DNA from: Gloeotrichia echinulata CP02
GTDB taxonomy: Bacteria; Cyanobacteriota; Cyanobacteriia; Cyanobacteriales; Nostocaceae
Direction of reading: 5' to 3'
Length of the DNA stretch: 64,000 bases
Assembly: GCA_038087035.1 (NCBI GenBank)
Contig: CP051187.1
Coordinates: 372,001-436,000 of the forward strand
Shown: one piece after another, positions 53,721 to 61,477 of the stretch
Layout: every line of letters begins with the position of its first letter
Position numbering within the stretch: position 1 is the first letter of the stretch
Notes under the pieces: model-generated
Seen by the model: the letters and a program-made list of their open reading frames with translations, nothing else
Told to the model about the DNA's origin: nothing
Databases searched by the model: none
Program-made: the position numbers and the translations under genes

Positions 53721-55089
53721 AAAACCCTTAGCCTTTAGGCAAGGGATGAAAACGGATTGAGGTGTTTACGCCTCAGAAATGTTTTCTATTTCTTGATGTA
53801 TTTATGTGATTAATGTTAACATAACTATGTGGTTAATTGGTCGATGCCATGATCGTCTACGAGTTCAAGGTCAAGGGAAAAGACAAGCAATATCAAGCTA
53901 TTGATGAGGCTATCCGCACATCTCAATTTATCCAAAACAAATGCTTACGCTATTGGATGGATAACAAAGGCGTTGGCAGGTATGACCTCAATAAACACTG
54001 TGCTGTATTAGCATCTGAATTTCCTTTTGCCGATGAACTCAATTCAATGGCTAGACAATCTGCTGCGGAACGTTCTTGGTCGGCGATTGCTCGGTTTTAC
54101 GATAACTGCAAGAAGAAAGTTAAGGGGAAAAAGGGTTTTCCAAAGTTTAAGAAAAACTGCCGTTCAGTTGAGTATAAATCAACTGGGTGGAAGCTTAACC
54201 AGACTAGAAAAGCCATAACATTCTCAGATAAGAAAGGCATTGGAACTCTAAAGTTAAAGGGGACTTATGACCTAAATTACTACGACATCAAACAGATTAA
54301 ACGTGTACGATTAGTGCGACGTGCTGACGGCTACTATGCCCAATTTGCAATTGATGTTGATGTCAGAGTGGAAACTCAACCCACCAATCAAGTAGTGGGT
54401 ATTGACCTGGGATTGAAGTATTTCATTGCTGATAACAAAGGTAATGTAGAACCTTCTCCCCAGTTCTACCGCAAGTCCCAAAGACAGTTAAAGCGCTCTA
54501 ACCGCAAGAAATCCAAGAAGTTTAGTTTAGCCAAAAAGAAGGCTAAACAACAGCAGTCCAACAATTACCACAAAGCTAGAAATAGATATGCCCGCAAACA
54601 TTTAAGGGTAAGTAGGCAGCGAAAAGAGTATTGCAAAAAATTAGCGTACTCCGTCATCCAATCTAACGATTTGGTAGCCTATGAAGATTTAAATGTCAAA
54701 GGCTTGGTACGTAATCGACATCTAGCTAAATCAATCTCTGATGCTGGTTGGTACACTTTTCGTCAATGGTTAGAATACTTTGGTCATAAATATGGCAAGG
54801 TGACTGTTGCTGTCCCTGCTCACAATACTTCTCAAAATTGTTCTAACTGTGGTGAAAAAGTGAAAAAGTCTCTGTCTACTAGGACTCATGTTTGTCCTCA
54901 CTGTGGATTCCAAGAAGACAGAGATGTCAATGCAGCAATCAACATTTTGATCAGGGGTCTAAGTACCGTGGGGCACACGGGAACTTACGCTGGGGGAGAT
55001 TTGCCCTCTTGGGCAGTTGGGGTAACCCTGCTGTCTAATGGCGAGTCTGTGAACCTAGAATCCCCTCGCCTTTAGGCAGGGGAGTGTCA
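53721..55089 (+). mobile_element. IS1341-type element with tnpB, inserted between ctpA and petB
   Basis: Left-end hairpin CCCTTAGCCTTTAGGCAAGGG (53725-53745) and right-end hairpin CCCCTCGCCTTTAGGCAGGGG (55062-55082) followed by AGTGTCAA. The two end hairpins share the loop GCCTTTAGGC. No tnpA is present. Confidence 0.8.
53837..55075 (+). CDS. tnpB: RNA-guided endonuclease TnpB, third type
   Basis: A 412-residue TnpB. RuvC residues: Asp in GIDLGLKYFIAD, Glu in LVAYEDLNVKG and Asp in EDRDVNAAINI. The zinc finger is CSNCGEKVKKSL.. ..CPHCGF. It starts near FKVKGKDKQYQAIDEAIRTS, a pattern typical of cyanobacterial IS1341 proteins. The first in-frame ATG is 53837 (MVDAMIVYEF); MIVYEF at 53849 is also possible. 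The stop codon lies within the right-end hairpin, so the last residues (LESPRL) are encoded by the transposon end. All catalytic residues are kept. Confidence 0.92.
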   Translation: MVDAMIVYEFKVKGKDKQYQAIDEAIRTSQFIQNKCLRYWMDNKGVGRYDLNKHCAVLASEFPFADELNSMARQSAAERSWSAIARFYDNCKKKVKGKKGFPKFKKNCRSVEYKSTGWKLNQTRKAITFSDKKGIGTLKLKGTYDLNYYDIKQIKRVRLVRRADGYYAQFAIDVDVRVETQPTNQVVGIDLGLKYFIADNKGNVEPSPQFYRKSQRQLKRSNRKKSKKFSLAKKKAKQQQSNNYHKARNRYARKHLRVSRQRKEYCKKLAYSVIQSNDLVAYEDLNVKGLVRNRHLAKSISDAGWYTFRQWLEYFGHKYGKVTVAVPAHNTSQNCSNCGEKVKKSLSTRTHVCPHCGFQEDRDVNAAINILIRGLSTVGHTGTYAGGDLPSWAVGVTLLSNGESVNLESPRL

Positions 55090-55464
55090 AAGAAGTGGTG
55101 CATTGCTCTCATAAACTTGTTAAGTCAACTGATTCCGGTGCATCCAAACGCAACTAACGATAAGATCTACTTTGTAACCACCATTGTGGGTGTTGGGTTG
55201 CAAAGAGTATTTGATTGCCAATCGTAGTGCAATCAGTCTCAATAGGTTATGAAGCCGACTTCACCCAATGAAACGTCAAATAAAGGAAGGATGTCGCAGG
55301 ATGTCCGGAATTTATGTAGCACAACGCAATACATAAAACCTTTACAGAGTGTTAAGTTTGTGAAAAATCTCAACACTCTCAAGAAACTCCTCTTTGCTAA
55401 AATCCCAAAACTTTTAATTGGGATATTGATCAACCGCAACCGATTTTTAGGGACTTAAGATTGT
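55076..55464. other. petB leader and IS flank
   Basis: IS right end to about 55089, then AT-rich leader of petB. An open frame at 55249-55458 (69 codons) has no family resemblance and is treated as spurious. GGGACTTAAGATTGT precedes the petB ATG. Confidence 0.6.
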
Positions 55465-56112
55465 ATGGCCAACGTTTACGACTGGTTTGAGGAACGCCTG
55501 GAAATTGAGGCGATCGCTGAAGATATTACCAGCAAATATGTCCCTCCCCACGTCAATATCTTTTACTGTTTGGGTGGAATTACCTTGGTTTGTTTTCTAA
55601 TCCAGTTCGCTACTGGATTTGCCATGACCTTCTACTACAGACCAACAGTTGCCGAAGCTTACACTTCAGTGCAGTACATCATGAATGAAGTCAACTTTGG
55701 TTGGCTAATTCGCTCCATCCACCGCTGGTCTGCCAGCATGATGGTATTGATGATGATTTTACACGTCTTCCGGGTTTACCTGACAGGTGGTTTCAAAAAA
55801 CCCCGCGAATTGACCTGGATTTCCGGCGTTATCCTCGCTGTCATCACCGTTTCCTTTGGCGTAACTGGTTACTCCCTACCTTGGGACCAAGTTGGCTACT
55901 GGGCGGTAAAAATCGTCAGCGGCGTACCAGAAGCAATTCCCGTAGTTGGCGTCCTCATCTCCGACCTACTGCGCGGTGGTTCCAGTGTTGGTCAAGCAAC
56001 ACTGACTCGCTACTACAGCGCCCACACATTTGTGCTACCTTGGCTGATTGCGGTTTTCATGCTATTTCACTTCTTGATGATCCGCAAGCAAGGCATTTCC
56101 GGACCGTTGTAA
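55465..56112 (+). CDS. petB: Cytochrome b6
   Basis: A 215-residue thylakoid membrane subunit of cytochrome b6f with four helices. Haem-ligand His pairs are in SIHRWSASMMVLMMILHVFR and the SAHTFVLPW..FHFLMIRKQG region; the Cys for the covalent haem c is in IFYCLGGITL. It carries electrons across the membrane from plastoquinol. The sequence is complete, with the conserved start MANVYDWFEERLEIEAIAED. It is followed by petD, 262 bp downstream; the two are normally co-transcribed. Confidence 0.97.
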   Translation: MANVYDWFEERLEIEAIAEDITSKYVPPHVNIFYCLGGITLVCFLIQFATGFAMTFYYRPTVAEAYTSVQYIMNEVNFGWLIRSIHRWSASMMVLMMILHVFRVYLTGGFKKPRELTWISGVILAVITVSFGVTGYSLPWDQVGYWAVKIVSGVPEAIPVVGVLISDLLRGGSSVGQATLTRYYSAHTFVLPWLIAVFMLFHFLMIRKQGISGPL

Positions 56113-56374
56113 TCTGAAGCCCTAAGCCCAAAAAGGCAACAGCAATTAGTTCCCAGATGGAGTCGTTTGTTTTAAACTTATGAAACATGAGAAATCAATA
56201 AACACATAAGTTACGAAACAATTAACACTATCTGAAGCCCAAAGCTGTAGTACCCTTCCTGCAGGCTTCCCGACAAAAGCAGAAAGCTTGGTTAGCCGCA
56301 GGCTAGGGTTACATTAAGGTTGTAGGCTTTCACAAATGCTTTAATTTAACCTGAGCAAGAGAGCAAACTCAAAA
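56113..56374. other. petB-petD spacer
   Basis: A 262-bp spacer, longer than usual. It holds short inverted sequences (GCAGGCTTCCCGAC.. and AGCCGCAGGCTAGGG near 56260-56308) and the petD ribosome-site region. No gene was seen. Confidence 0.6.
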
Positions 56375-56857
56375 ATGGCAACAGTAAAAAAACCTGATCT
56401 GAGCGATCCTCAGTTAAGAGCCAAATTAGCCAAAGGTATGGGTCACAACTACTATGGTGAACCTGCTTGGCCTAATGACTTACTTTACGTATTTCCCATC
56501 GTGATTATGGGTTCATTCGCTTGTATTGTGGCCCTAGCTGTGCTAGATCCAGCAATGACAGGTGAACCAGCAAATCCTTTCGCCACTCCATTAGAAATTT
56601 TGCCTGAGTGGTATTTATATCCTGTGTTCCAGATTTTGCGATCGCTCCCTAACAAACTCTTAGGGGTGTTAGCAATGGCTTCCGTACCCTTGGGACTAAT
56701 CCTCGTTCCTTTTCTCGAGAACGTCAATAAGTTCCAAAATCCCTTCCGTCGTCCGGTTGCAACTGCAGTGTTCCTCTTTGGCACTCTTGTTACCCTGTGG
56801 CTAGGTATTGGTGCGGCCTTACCATTAGATAAATCTTTGACCTTGGGACTGTTCTAA
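56375..56857 (+). CDS. petD: Cytochrome b6f subunit IV
   Basis: A 160-residue membrane protein with three helices, equal to the C-terminal part of cytochrome b. The quinol-binding PEWY motif is in EILPEWYLYPVFQILRSLPN. The start MATVKKPDLSDPQLRAKLAK is the family's conserved N-terminus. It completes the b6f core with PetB upstream. Confidence 0.97.
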   Translation: MATVKKPDLSDPQLRAKLAKGMGHNYYGEPAWPNDLLYVFPIVIMGSFACIVALAVLDPAMTGEPANPFATPLEILPEWYLYPVFQILRSLPNKLLGVLAMASVPLGLILVPFLENVNKFQNPFRRPVATAVFLFGTLVTLWLGIGAALPLDKSLTLGLF

Positions 56858-57226
56858 ATCAGTCACCACGAACCCCTTCGATGACGTCTGAGATTTTCTA
56901 GAGCATTTACTGAAGTATGAGTGGAGATGGTCTCTGCTCATACTTCTGGTTTCTGCTGTGGAAAAAAATCTCCAGGCGTCTATTTTAGTCATCCAGGTTA
57001 AAACGGGGATTTTAAGTTTTGCATGTCACAACTACTTTCAAATCTACAATCAGCAAAACAGAACAATTTCTCACTTACTTATCACTTACGTAACGCTGTG
57101 TGCAACTTTTTACAAACCCATATTCCCAGGGGCTTTGAACAAGAGAATTTTATCCAAAAGCGCCTGAAAGCCCTACTAAATAAGATAAAATTGCACATTA
57201 AGTTCTTAAAATTCAAGTCACGTTCA

Positions 57227-57670
57227 ATGCTGAGAATGGTGAAGCGAGACCATCTGACAGTGAAGAGCGATCTCAAGGTTCTAGAGCTAGTGCAACAATG
57301 GTTTAACCAATTTTGTCAACAACATTTAGTTCAAGTTGGTTGGTCAGAAGGCGAACGTTCTCGTCTCACCCTAGCATTAGCAGAAGGCTTTACCAATGCA
57401 GTTCGTCACGCCCATCGATCTTTACCACCAGAAACAACTATAGACATTGAGGTTTGTCTATGGATGGATCGACTGGAGATGCGAATTTGGGATTATGGAA
57501 AACCTTTCAACCCCGATGCGATCGTAGAGCCAAAGCCCGGTACTCTGCAAGTAGGCGGGTATGGATGGTATCTCCTGCGACGCTTGGGTGATCGTGTTGT
57601 CTACGAACGTGGTACTGATGGTAGGAATTGTTTGCTAATCATTAAATATGCTCTACAAGGGCAAGTATAG
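57227..57670 (+). CDS. Anti-sigma factor-type ATPase (RsbW/HATPase_c family)
   Basis: About 147 residues from the ATG at 57227 (MLRMVKRDHLTVKSD); the open frame extends back to 57023, but that part is poor in coding character. GHKL-type motifs: N box ALAEGFTNAVRHAH, G1 IWDYGKPFNPD, and the lid/G2 region VGGYGWYLLRRLGDRV. These small Ser/Thr kinases bind sigma factors or anti-anti-sigma proteins in partner-switching. No partner gene is adjacent. Cyanobacterial homologues occur in stress and signalling contexts, which I cannot narrow down. Confidence 0.8.
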   Translation: MLRMVKRDHLTVKSDLKVLELVQQWFNQFCQQHLVQVGWSEGERSRLTLALAEGFTNAVRHAHRSLPPETTIDIEVCLWMDRLEMRIWDYGKPFNPDAIVEPKPGTLQVGGYGWYLLRRLGDRVVYERGTDGRNCLLIIKYALQGQV

Positions 57671-58312
57671 CGGTTCTTATTTGCATCTAACACACTGCTA
57701 GCTATATAGCTAACAGCGCTAAAGCGCAACTACAAACAACCCCTCAAAACTGATGTGGCTGACTACTAGTTCCCAGCCTCCAGGTTGGGAACTCATACTC
57801 GAAGGCTCGACCTACACCTTTGATGACGACAGGTGGAGCCTAGCGGATGCGTTTGAGCATGGAGGTGAGGAACTAGACAACACAAGACTTTGAGCTTATG
57901 TTTGTGCCATTTGGTTATATTTAAGTTGATACCAATGGGAACTGTTTCCAGCGCCGCACAATATAATTTTTTTCATTGTAACCAAGGATAGACGGTATGT
58001 AAATATTTCTCGACATATATAAATTACTGACGTATAATTACTTATTTCTTTCGGAAAAAAGATTATTTTTTTTGTATAAAGAAAAATACTGATTCCCGTA
58101 AAAATAGCATTCGAGTTCCAACTAATCCTTTGTTACGATTTGGCAGCAATGTAGGGAGTTGCCAATTTTTGTGATGCGCTCACCAAGAGACTTATTCATC
58201 GTTTCGAGTCATCAACATTATTGCTCATCAGGTACTTGATTGCTCCAAGCAAATTTTTTGCTCTCCCACAATTGCCATTAATTGCTGCAAGAGATAGAGG
58301 TAATTGGAAGAG
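57671..58312. other. Long intergenic region with a candidate structured RNA
   Basis: Contains a strongly structured stretch (57766-57876, listed separately), then an AT-rich region with many A/T runs (57960-58130) and the leader of the gmd gene. No credible coding sequence was seen. Confidence 0.6.
57766..57876. ncRNA. Candidate structured RNA with alternative pairings
   Basis: Long-range stem: CTAGTTCC (57766-57773) pairs with GGAACTAG (57869-57876) and CCTCC (57777-57781) with GGAGG (57861-57865). It encloses a hairpin AGGCTC (57803-57808) / GAGCCT (57836-57841). The left arm can instead close a local hairpin AGTTCCCA / TGGGAACT (57768-57793). Mutually exclusive structures are a riboswitch-like trait, but a folded repeat is equally possible; strand is unknown. 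Confidence 0.4.
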
Positions 58313-59314
58313 ATGATGAATAAAACAGCCCTAATTACAGGAATTACTGGTCAAGATGGCTACTATCTCAGTCATTTGCTGTTGAGCCAGGGTTATCGGG
58401 TTGTCGGATTGATACCGCCACACAGAGAACCAAATTTAACAAAACTAGGAACTCTTGCAGACCAGGTAGAAATCTACACAGTTGACTTGAGAGACAGTAG
58501 GGCGCTGTTGACTGCAGTCGAACAACTGCGTCCCCAAGAAATTTACAATTTAGCAGCGCCTAGTTTTGTACCCGATTCTTGGAACGACCCCCTAGGAACC
58601 CTAGATCTCATCACTGGTACAGCCACCAGACTATTAGAAGCAGTGCGTGAGGTTGGTTTGTCTACGCGGTTTTATCAAGCCAGCAGTTCCGAAATGTTTG
58701 GGGATGTGTCCTGTTCTCCACAAAATGAGGAAACCCCCTTTCGTCCCAAAAATCCCTATGCAGCCGCCAAGATGCACGCCCACTGGACAATGGTACATCA
58801 CCGACAGCGCTATGGTCTATTTGCCTGTAGTGGAATTTTGTATAATCATGAATCCCCTCTGCGTCCACCACAATTTGTCACACGCAAAGTTTCTTTAGCC
58901 GCTGCATCGATTAAATTGGGTTTAACCAACACCTTAGAAATCGGTAACTTGGATGCTAAACGTGACTGGGGTTTTGCTGGAGATTACGTAGAAGCAATGT
59001 GGCGCATGTTGCAAGTTGATCAACCAGAAGAATACGTAATAGGTACAGGAAGACTACACAGTGTTCGCGATTTAGTTTCTGCAGCTTTTGAGTGTGTGGG
59101 ACTCGAATGGACACAGTATGTAGTAATAAATACTAACTTACTGCGTCCAGACGAACATTTTCAACTAGTAGCCAACCGCAACAAAGCCAAAAGCAATCTC
59201 GGTTGGGAACCCCAAGTTAGCTTTGAGGAACTTTTAGAAAAAATGGTAATCACAGATTTAGAGCGGTTACGAAGTGGGATGATTTCACCCGCCAAATCCT
59301 TCCCGCGAGTATAG
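58313..59314 (+). CDS. gmd: GDP-mannose 4,6-dehydratase
   Basis: About 333 residues from the ATG at 58313 (TTG 58304 and ATG 58316 are alternatives; GGAAGAG lies just upstream). A short-chain-dehydrogenase-fold enzyme: NAD(P) motif TGITGQDGYYLSHLL, Ser/Thr-Glu in QASSSEMFG, and Tyr-Lys in NPYAAAKMHAHW. It converts GDP-mannose to GDP-4-keto-6-deoxymannose, a precursor of fucose or rhamnose-type sugars. The gene after it (59488) is a GT4 glycosyltransferase on the same strand, and both probably serve extracellular polysaccharide synthesis. No fucose synthase is present. Confidence 0.92.
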   Translation: MMNKTALITGITGQDGYYLSHLLLSQGYRVVGLIPPHREPNLTKLGTLADQVEIYTVDLRDSRALLTAVEQLRPQEIYNLAAPSFVPDSWNDPLGTLDLITGTATRLLEAVREVGLSTRFYQASSSEMFGDVSCSPQNEETPFRPKNPYAAAKMHAHWTMVHHRQRYGLFACSGILYNHESPLRPPQFVTRKVSLAAASIKLGLTNTLEIGNLDAKRDWGFAGDYVEAMWRMLQVDQPEEYVIGTGRLHSVRDLVSAAFECVGLEWTQYVVINTNLLRPDEHFQLVANRNKAKSNLGWEPQVSFEELLEKMVITDLERLRSGMISPAKSFPRV

Positions 59315-59487
59315 GGATTGGGGATTGCACTTCTCTGCGAGACGCTACGCGAACGGCTCCGCTTAGTGACCAGGGATTGCACTTCTCTGCGAGACGCTAC
59401 GCGAACGGCTCCGCTCAGTGACCAGGGATTAATAACAAATGACAAATGACAAATGACCAATGACAAATGACAAATGACAAATGACAA
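59315..59487. repeat. Two 52-bp direct repeats and an ATGACAA heptamer tract
   Basis: Two tandem copies of a block starting GGGATTGCACTTCTCTGCGA and ending GCTCCGCT[T/C]AGTGACCA (59321 and 59373), then about eight ATGACAA / ACAAATG heptamers from 59434. The tract runs into the start of the next gene. Confidence 0.88.
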
Positions 59488-60651
59488 ATGACAAATGAAA
59501 CCCTAAATTTAGGTGATAAATTTACTCAAAAAGTTAATCATGTCTTCGTGTTCCTAGAAATTTTTGTCCACGAAGGTGGGATTCAATCTTATGTAAAAGA
59601 TATTTTGCAAGCATATCTGGGATTGAGTGCAGGATATAAAGCGGAAGTATTTGTTCTGCGAGATAATTCAGAGTACACAAATCCTTTAGAGTCTGAGAAC
59701 TTAACATTTTATAGCTTTAAAAATCAATCTCCCCAGGTGGGAAGAGTCAAAATGGCTGGGGCGTTGCTCAAGTATCTGGTGCAACATCGCCCCCAACATG
59801 TTTTTTGCGGTCACATAAAATTGGCACGATTGATCCAAACCCTTTGTCAGCCATTGGGTATTCCCTATACCGTCCTCACTTATGGTAAAGAAGTTTGGGA
59901 ACCGCTCAAAAGTAGAGAACGTTGGGCACTTACTTCAGCCGCCGGTATTTGGACAGTTAGTCGCTACAGCCGCGATCGCGCCTGTGGGGCTAATCATTTA
60001 GACCACAATATGGTCAAAATGCTACCCTGTACTATTGATGGGGATAAATTTACTCCAGGTCCCAAGCAGCCAGAATTAGTTGAGAAATATGGTTTAACTG
60101 ATGCCAAAGTATTAATGACTGTAGCGCGGTTATGGTCAGGGGATATTTACAAAGGCGTCGATGTGACGATTCGGGCATTACCCCTAATATCACAAACTTG
60201 TCCAGAAGTCAAATATTTGGTAATTGGTCGGGGCGATGACCAACCGCGATTAGCCCAGCTAGCAAAAGATTTAGGTGTAAGCGATCGCGTTGTATTTGCT
60301 GGTTTCGTTCCCACCGAAGAATTAATAGCACATTATCGCCTAGCGGATGCCTATATTATGCCTTCCCAAGAAGGCTTTGGCATTGTTTATCTAGAGGCGA
60401 TGGCCTGTGGAGTACCAGTGCTATCAGGTGACGACGATGGGTCAGCAGACCCCTTACAGGATGGTAAACTGGGCTGGCGAGTACCACATCGCGATCCAAA
60501 TGCTGTAGCTGCAGCTTGTATAGAGATTCTCGCTTTTAAAGACCAACGCTGTGATGGCCAGTGGCTGCGAGAACAAGCGATCGCACTTTTTGGTAAAGAT
60601 GCATTCCAACAACGTTTGCAAGAGCTGCTTTTATTAGGGGCTAAAGGCTAG
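59488..60651 (+). CDS. GT4 family glycosyltransferase
   Basis: A 387-residue GT-B enzyme of family GT4. The N-terminal acceptor lobe begins VFVFLEIFVHEGGIQSYVKD. The C-terminal lobe holds TVARLWSGDIYKGVD and the nucleotide-sugar motif MPSQEGFGIVYLEAMACGVP. It probably adds a hexose in surface polysaccharide synthesis together with the GDP-sugar enzyme upstream. The ATG at 59488 lies within a heptamer tract (ATGACAAATGAAACC), so the first residues (MTNETL) come from repeat DNA. An unannotated GTG or the ATG within NHVFVF-type homologue starts could be the ancestral beginning. Confidence 0.87.
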   Translation: MTNETLNLGDKFTQKVNHVFVFLEIFVHEGGIQSYVKDILQAYLGLSAGYKAEVFVLRDNSEYTNPLESENLTFYSFKNQSPQVGRVKMAGALLKYLVQHRPQHVFCGHIKLARLIQTLCQPLGIPYTVLTYGKEVWEPLKSRERWALTSAAGIWTVSRYSRDRACGANHLDHNMVKMLPCTIDGDKFTPGPKQPELVEKYGLTDAKVLMTVARLWSGDIYKGVDVTIRALPLISQTCPEVKYLVIGRGDDQPRLAQLAKDLGVSDRVVFAGFVPTEELIAHYRLADAYIMPSQEGFGIVYLEAMACGVPVLSGDDDGSADPLQDGKLGWRVPHRDPNAVAAACIEILAFKDQRCDGQWLREQAIALFGKDAFQQRLQELLLLGAKG

Positions 60652-60683
60652 GGATTGGGTATCCCCAGTCCCCAGTTCCCAGT

Positions 60684-60812
60684 CAATACTGCGTAGGATT
60701 TGCAGGGGAGGCAGGGGAGGCAGGGGAAGCAGGGGAGGCAAAACTCAACGCCAGCCTCCATTTCTCCCCCTGCTCCCCTCAACCAAGAAATTCCAAAACC
60801 TACGCAGTATTG
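60684..60812. repeat. 129-bp MITE-like repeat, copy 2
   Basis: Same length and ends (CAATACTGCGTAGG..CCTACGCAGTATTG) as 11065-11193; the interiors differ by a few bases, mainly in the CAGGGGAGG tract. Confidence 0.82.
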
Positions 60813-60844
60813 AGTCCCCAGTCCCCAGTCCCCAAAAATATTTT

Positions 60845-61017
60845 TTGACATACTCCCTGATCTGAAAGTTCAGGGATTCTGGATTCAAACAGCAATAGCA
60901 GGCATAGCCCGTCTTACATCACTGAGCAACGACAGACAATGCCCTGCCTGTTGCGACTATTTTACCAAAAAGCCGTCCTAGAAGGACGGCGGCTCTAGAC
61001 CCAGTTTTTTTGGTAAA
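60845..61017 (-). mobile_element. 173-bp non-autonomous derivative of the TnpB element (PATE-like)
   Basis: Read on the minus strand: left end ACTGGGTCTAGAGCC with hairpin CCGTCCTTCTAGGACGG (same as 18474-18511), about 60 bp of interior, then the last 40 codon-region bases of tnpB (TGCCTGCTATTGCTGTTTGA) and the right end with a hairpin (CCCTGAAC..CAGGG) and AGTATGTCAA. All three conserved parts match the element at 18466-20034, so this is an internal-deletion derivative that kept both ends. Confidence 0.83.
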
Positions 61018-61056
61018 GTCGCTATCCTAGAAGTAGGACAGCACGACATTTTAAAA

Positions 61057-61431
61057 ATGAGCCTTAAATCTATTCAATTTAATTTTGAAACCTTTCGCCC
61101 TTGGCTCACCCTGTTAGCAGTTATGTGGTTGCTAGGATCATTAGGCTTGGGCTGGTTGGTTAATTCATTACTGTTTATTGTTGGGTTGGTGTTTTTAGCA
61201 CCTGTGATTGGGTTTTTTGGATTTCGTTGGTGGCTACAACGCAACTTGGTTGTTGGCCAGTGTCCCGTTTGTAGTTATGAGTTGACAGGTTTAAATAATA
61301 GCCAGTTGCAGTGTCCTAGCTGTGGGGAGCCGCTATCAGTGAAAAATGGTAATTTTCAGCGCTTCACACCAGATGGCACAATTGATGTTACCGCAGTCGA
61401 AGTGCAAGCTCGACAAGTGAGTGAGGAGTGA
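61057..61431 (+). CDS. Small zinc-ribbon membrane protein
   Basis: A 124-residue protein. Two transmembrane helices (about 17-36 and 38-58; WLTLLAVMWLLGSLGLGWL) are followed by a zinc ribbon with CPVC (about 71-74) and CPSC (about 89-92), then a short beta tail ending VEVQARQVSEE. The last four residues and the stop codon fall in a GAGGAGT heptamer tract. It resembles uncharacterised cyanobacterial membrane proteins; the cytoplasmic ribbon may bind metal or nucleic acid. No specific role is claimed. Confidence 0.7.
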   Translation: MSLKSIQFNFETFRPWLTLLAVMWLLGSLGLGWLVNSLLFIVGLVFLAPVIGFFGFRWWLQRNLVVGQCPVCSYELTGLNNSQLQCPSCGEPLSVKNGNFQRFTPDGTIDVTAVEVQARQVSEE

Positions 61432-61477
61432 GGAGTGAGGAGTTAGGAGTTAGGAGTTAGGAGTGAGGAGTGAGGAG
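61413..61477. repeat. GAGGAGT / TTAGGAG heptamer tract between convergent genes
   Basis: About nine tandem heptamers. The plus-strand gene at 61057 ends inside it (SEE then TGA), and the minus-strand GH65 gene ends inside it (LLTPHS then TAA). Confidence 0.88.

Larger units (their letters stand above)
60652..61056. other. Intergenic region with two repeat elements
   Basis: Holds the second 129-bp MITE-like repeat (60684-60812) and a non-autonomous derivative of the TnpB element (60845-61017). Nothing else was seen. Confidence 0.75.

Noticed and set aside
55249..55458. Open frame of 69 codons just upstream of petB
   Set aside because: No family resemblance, no ribosome site, and it occupies the expected petB leader.
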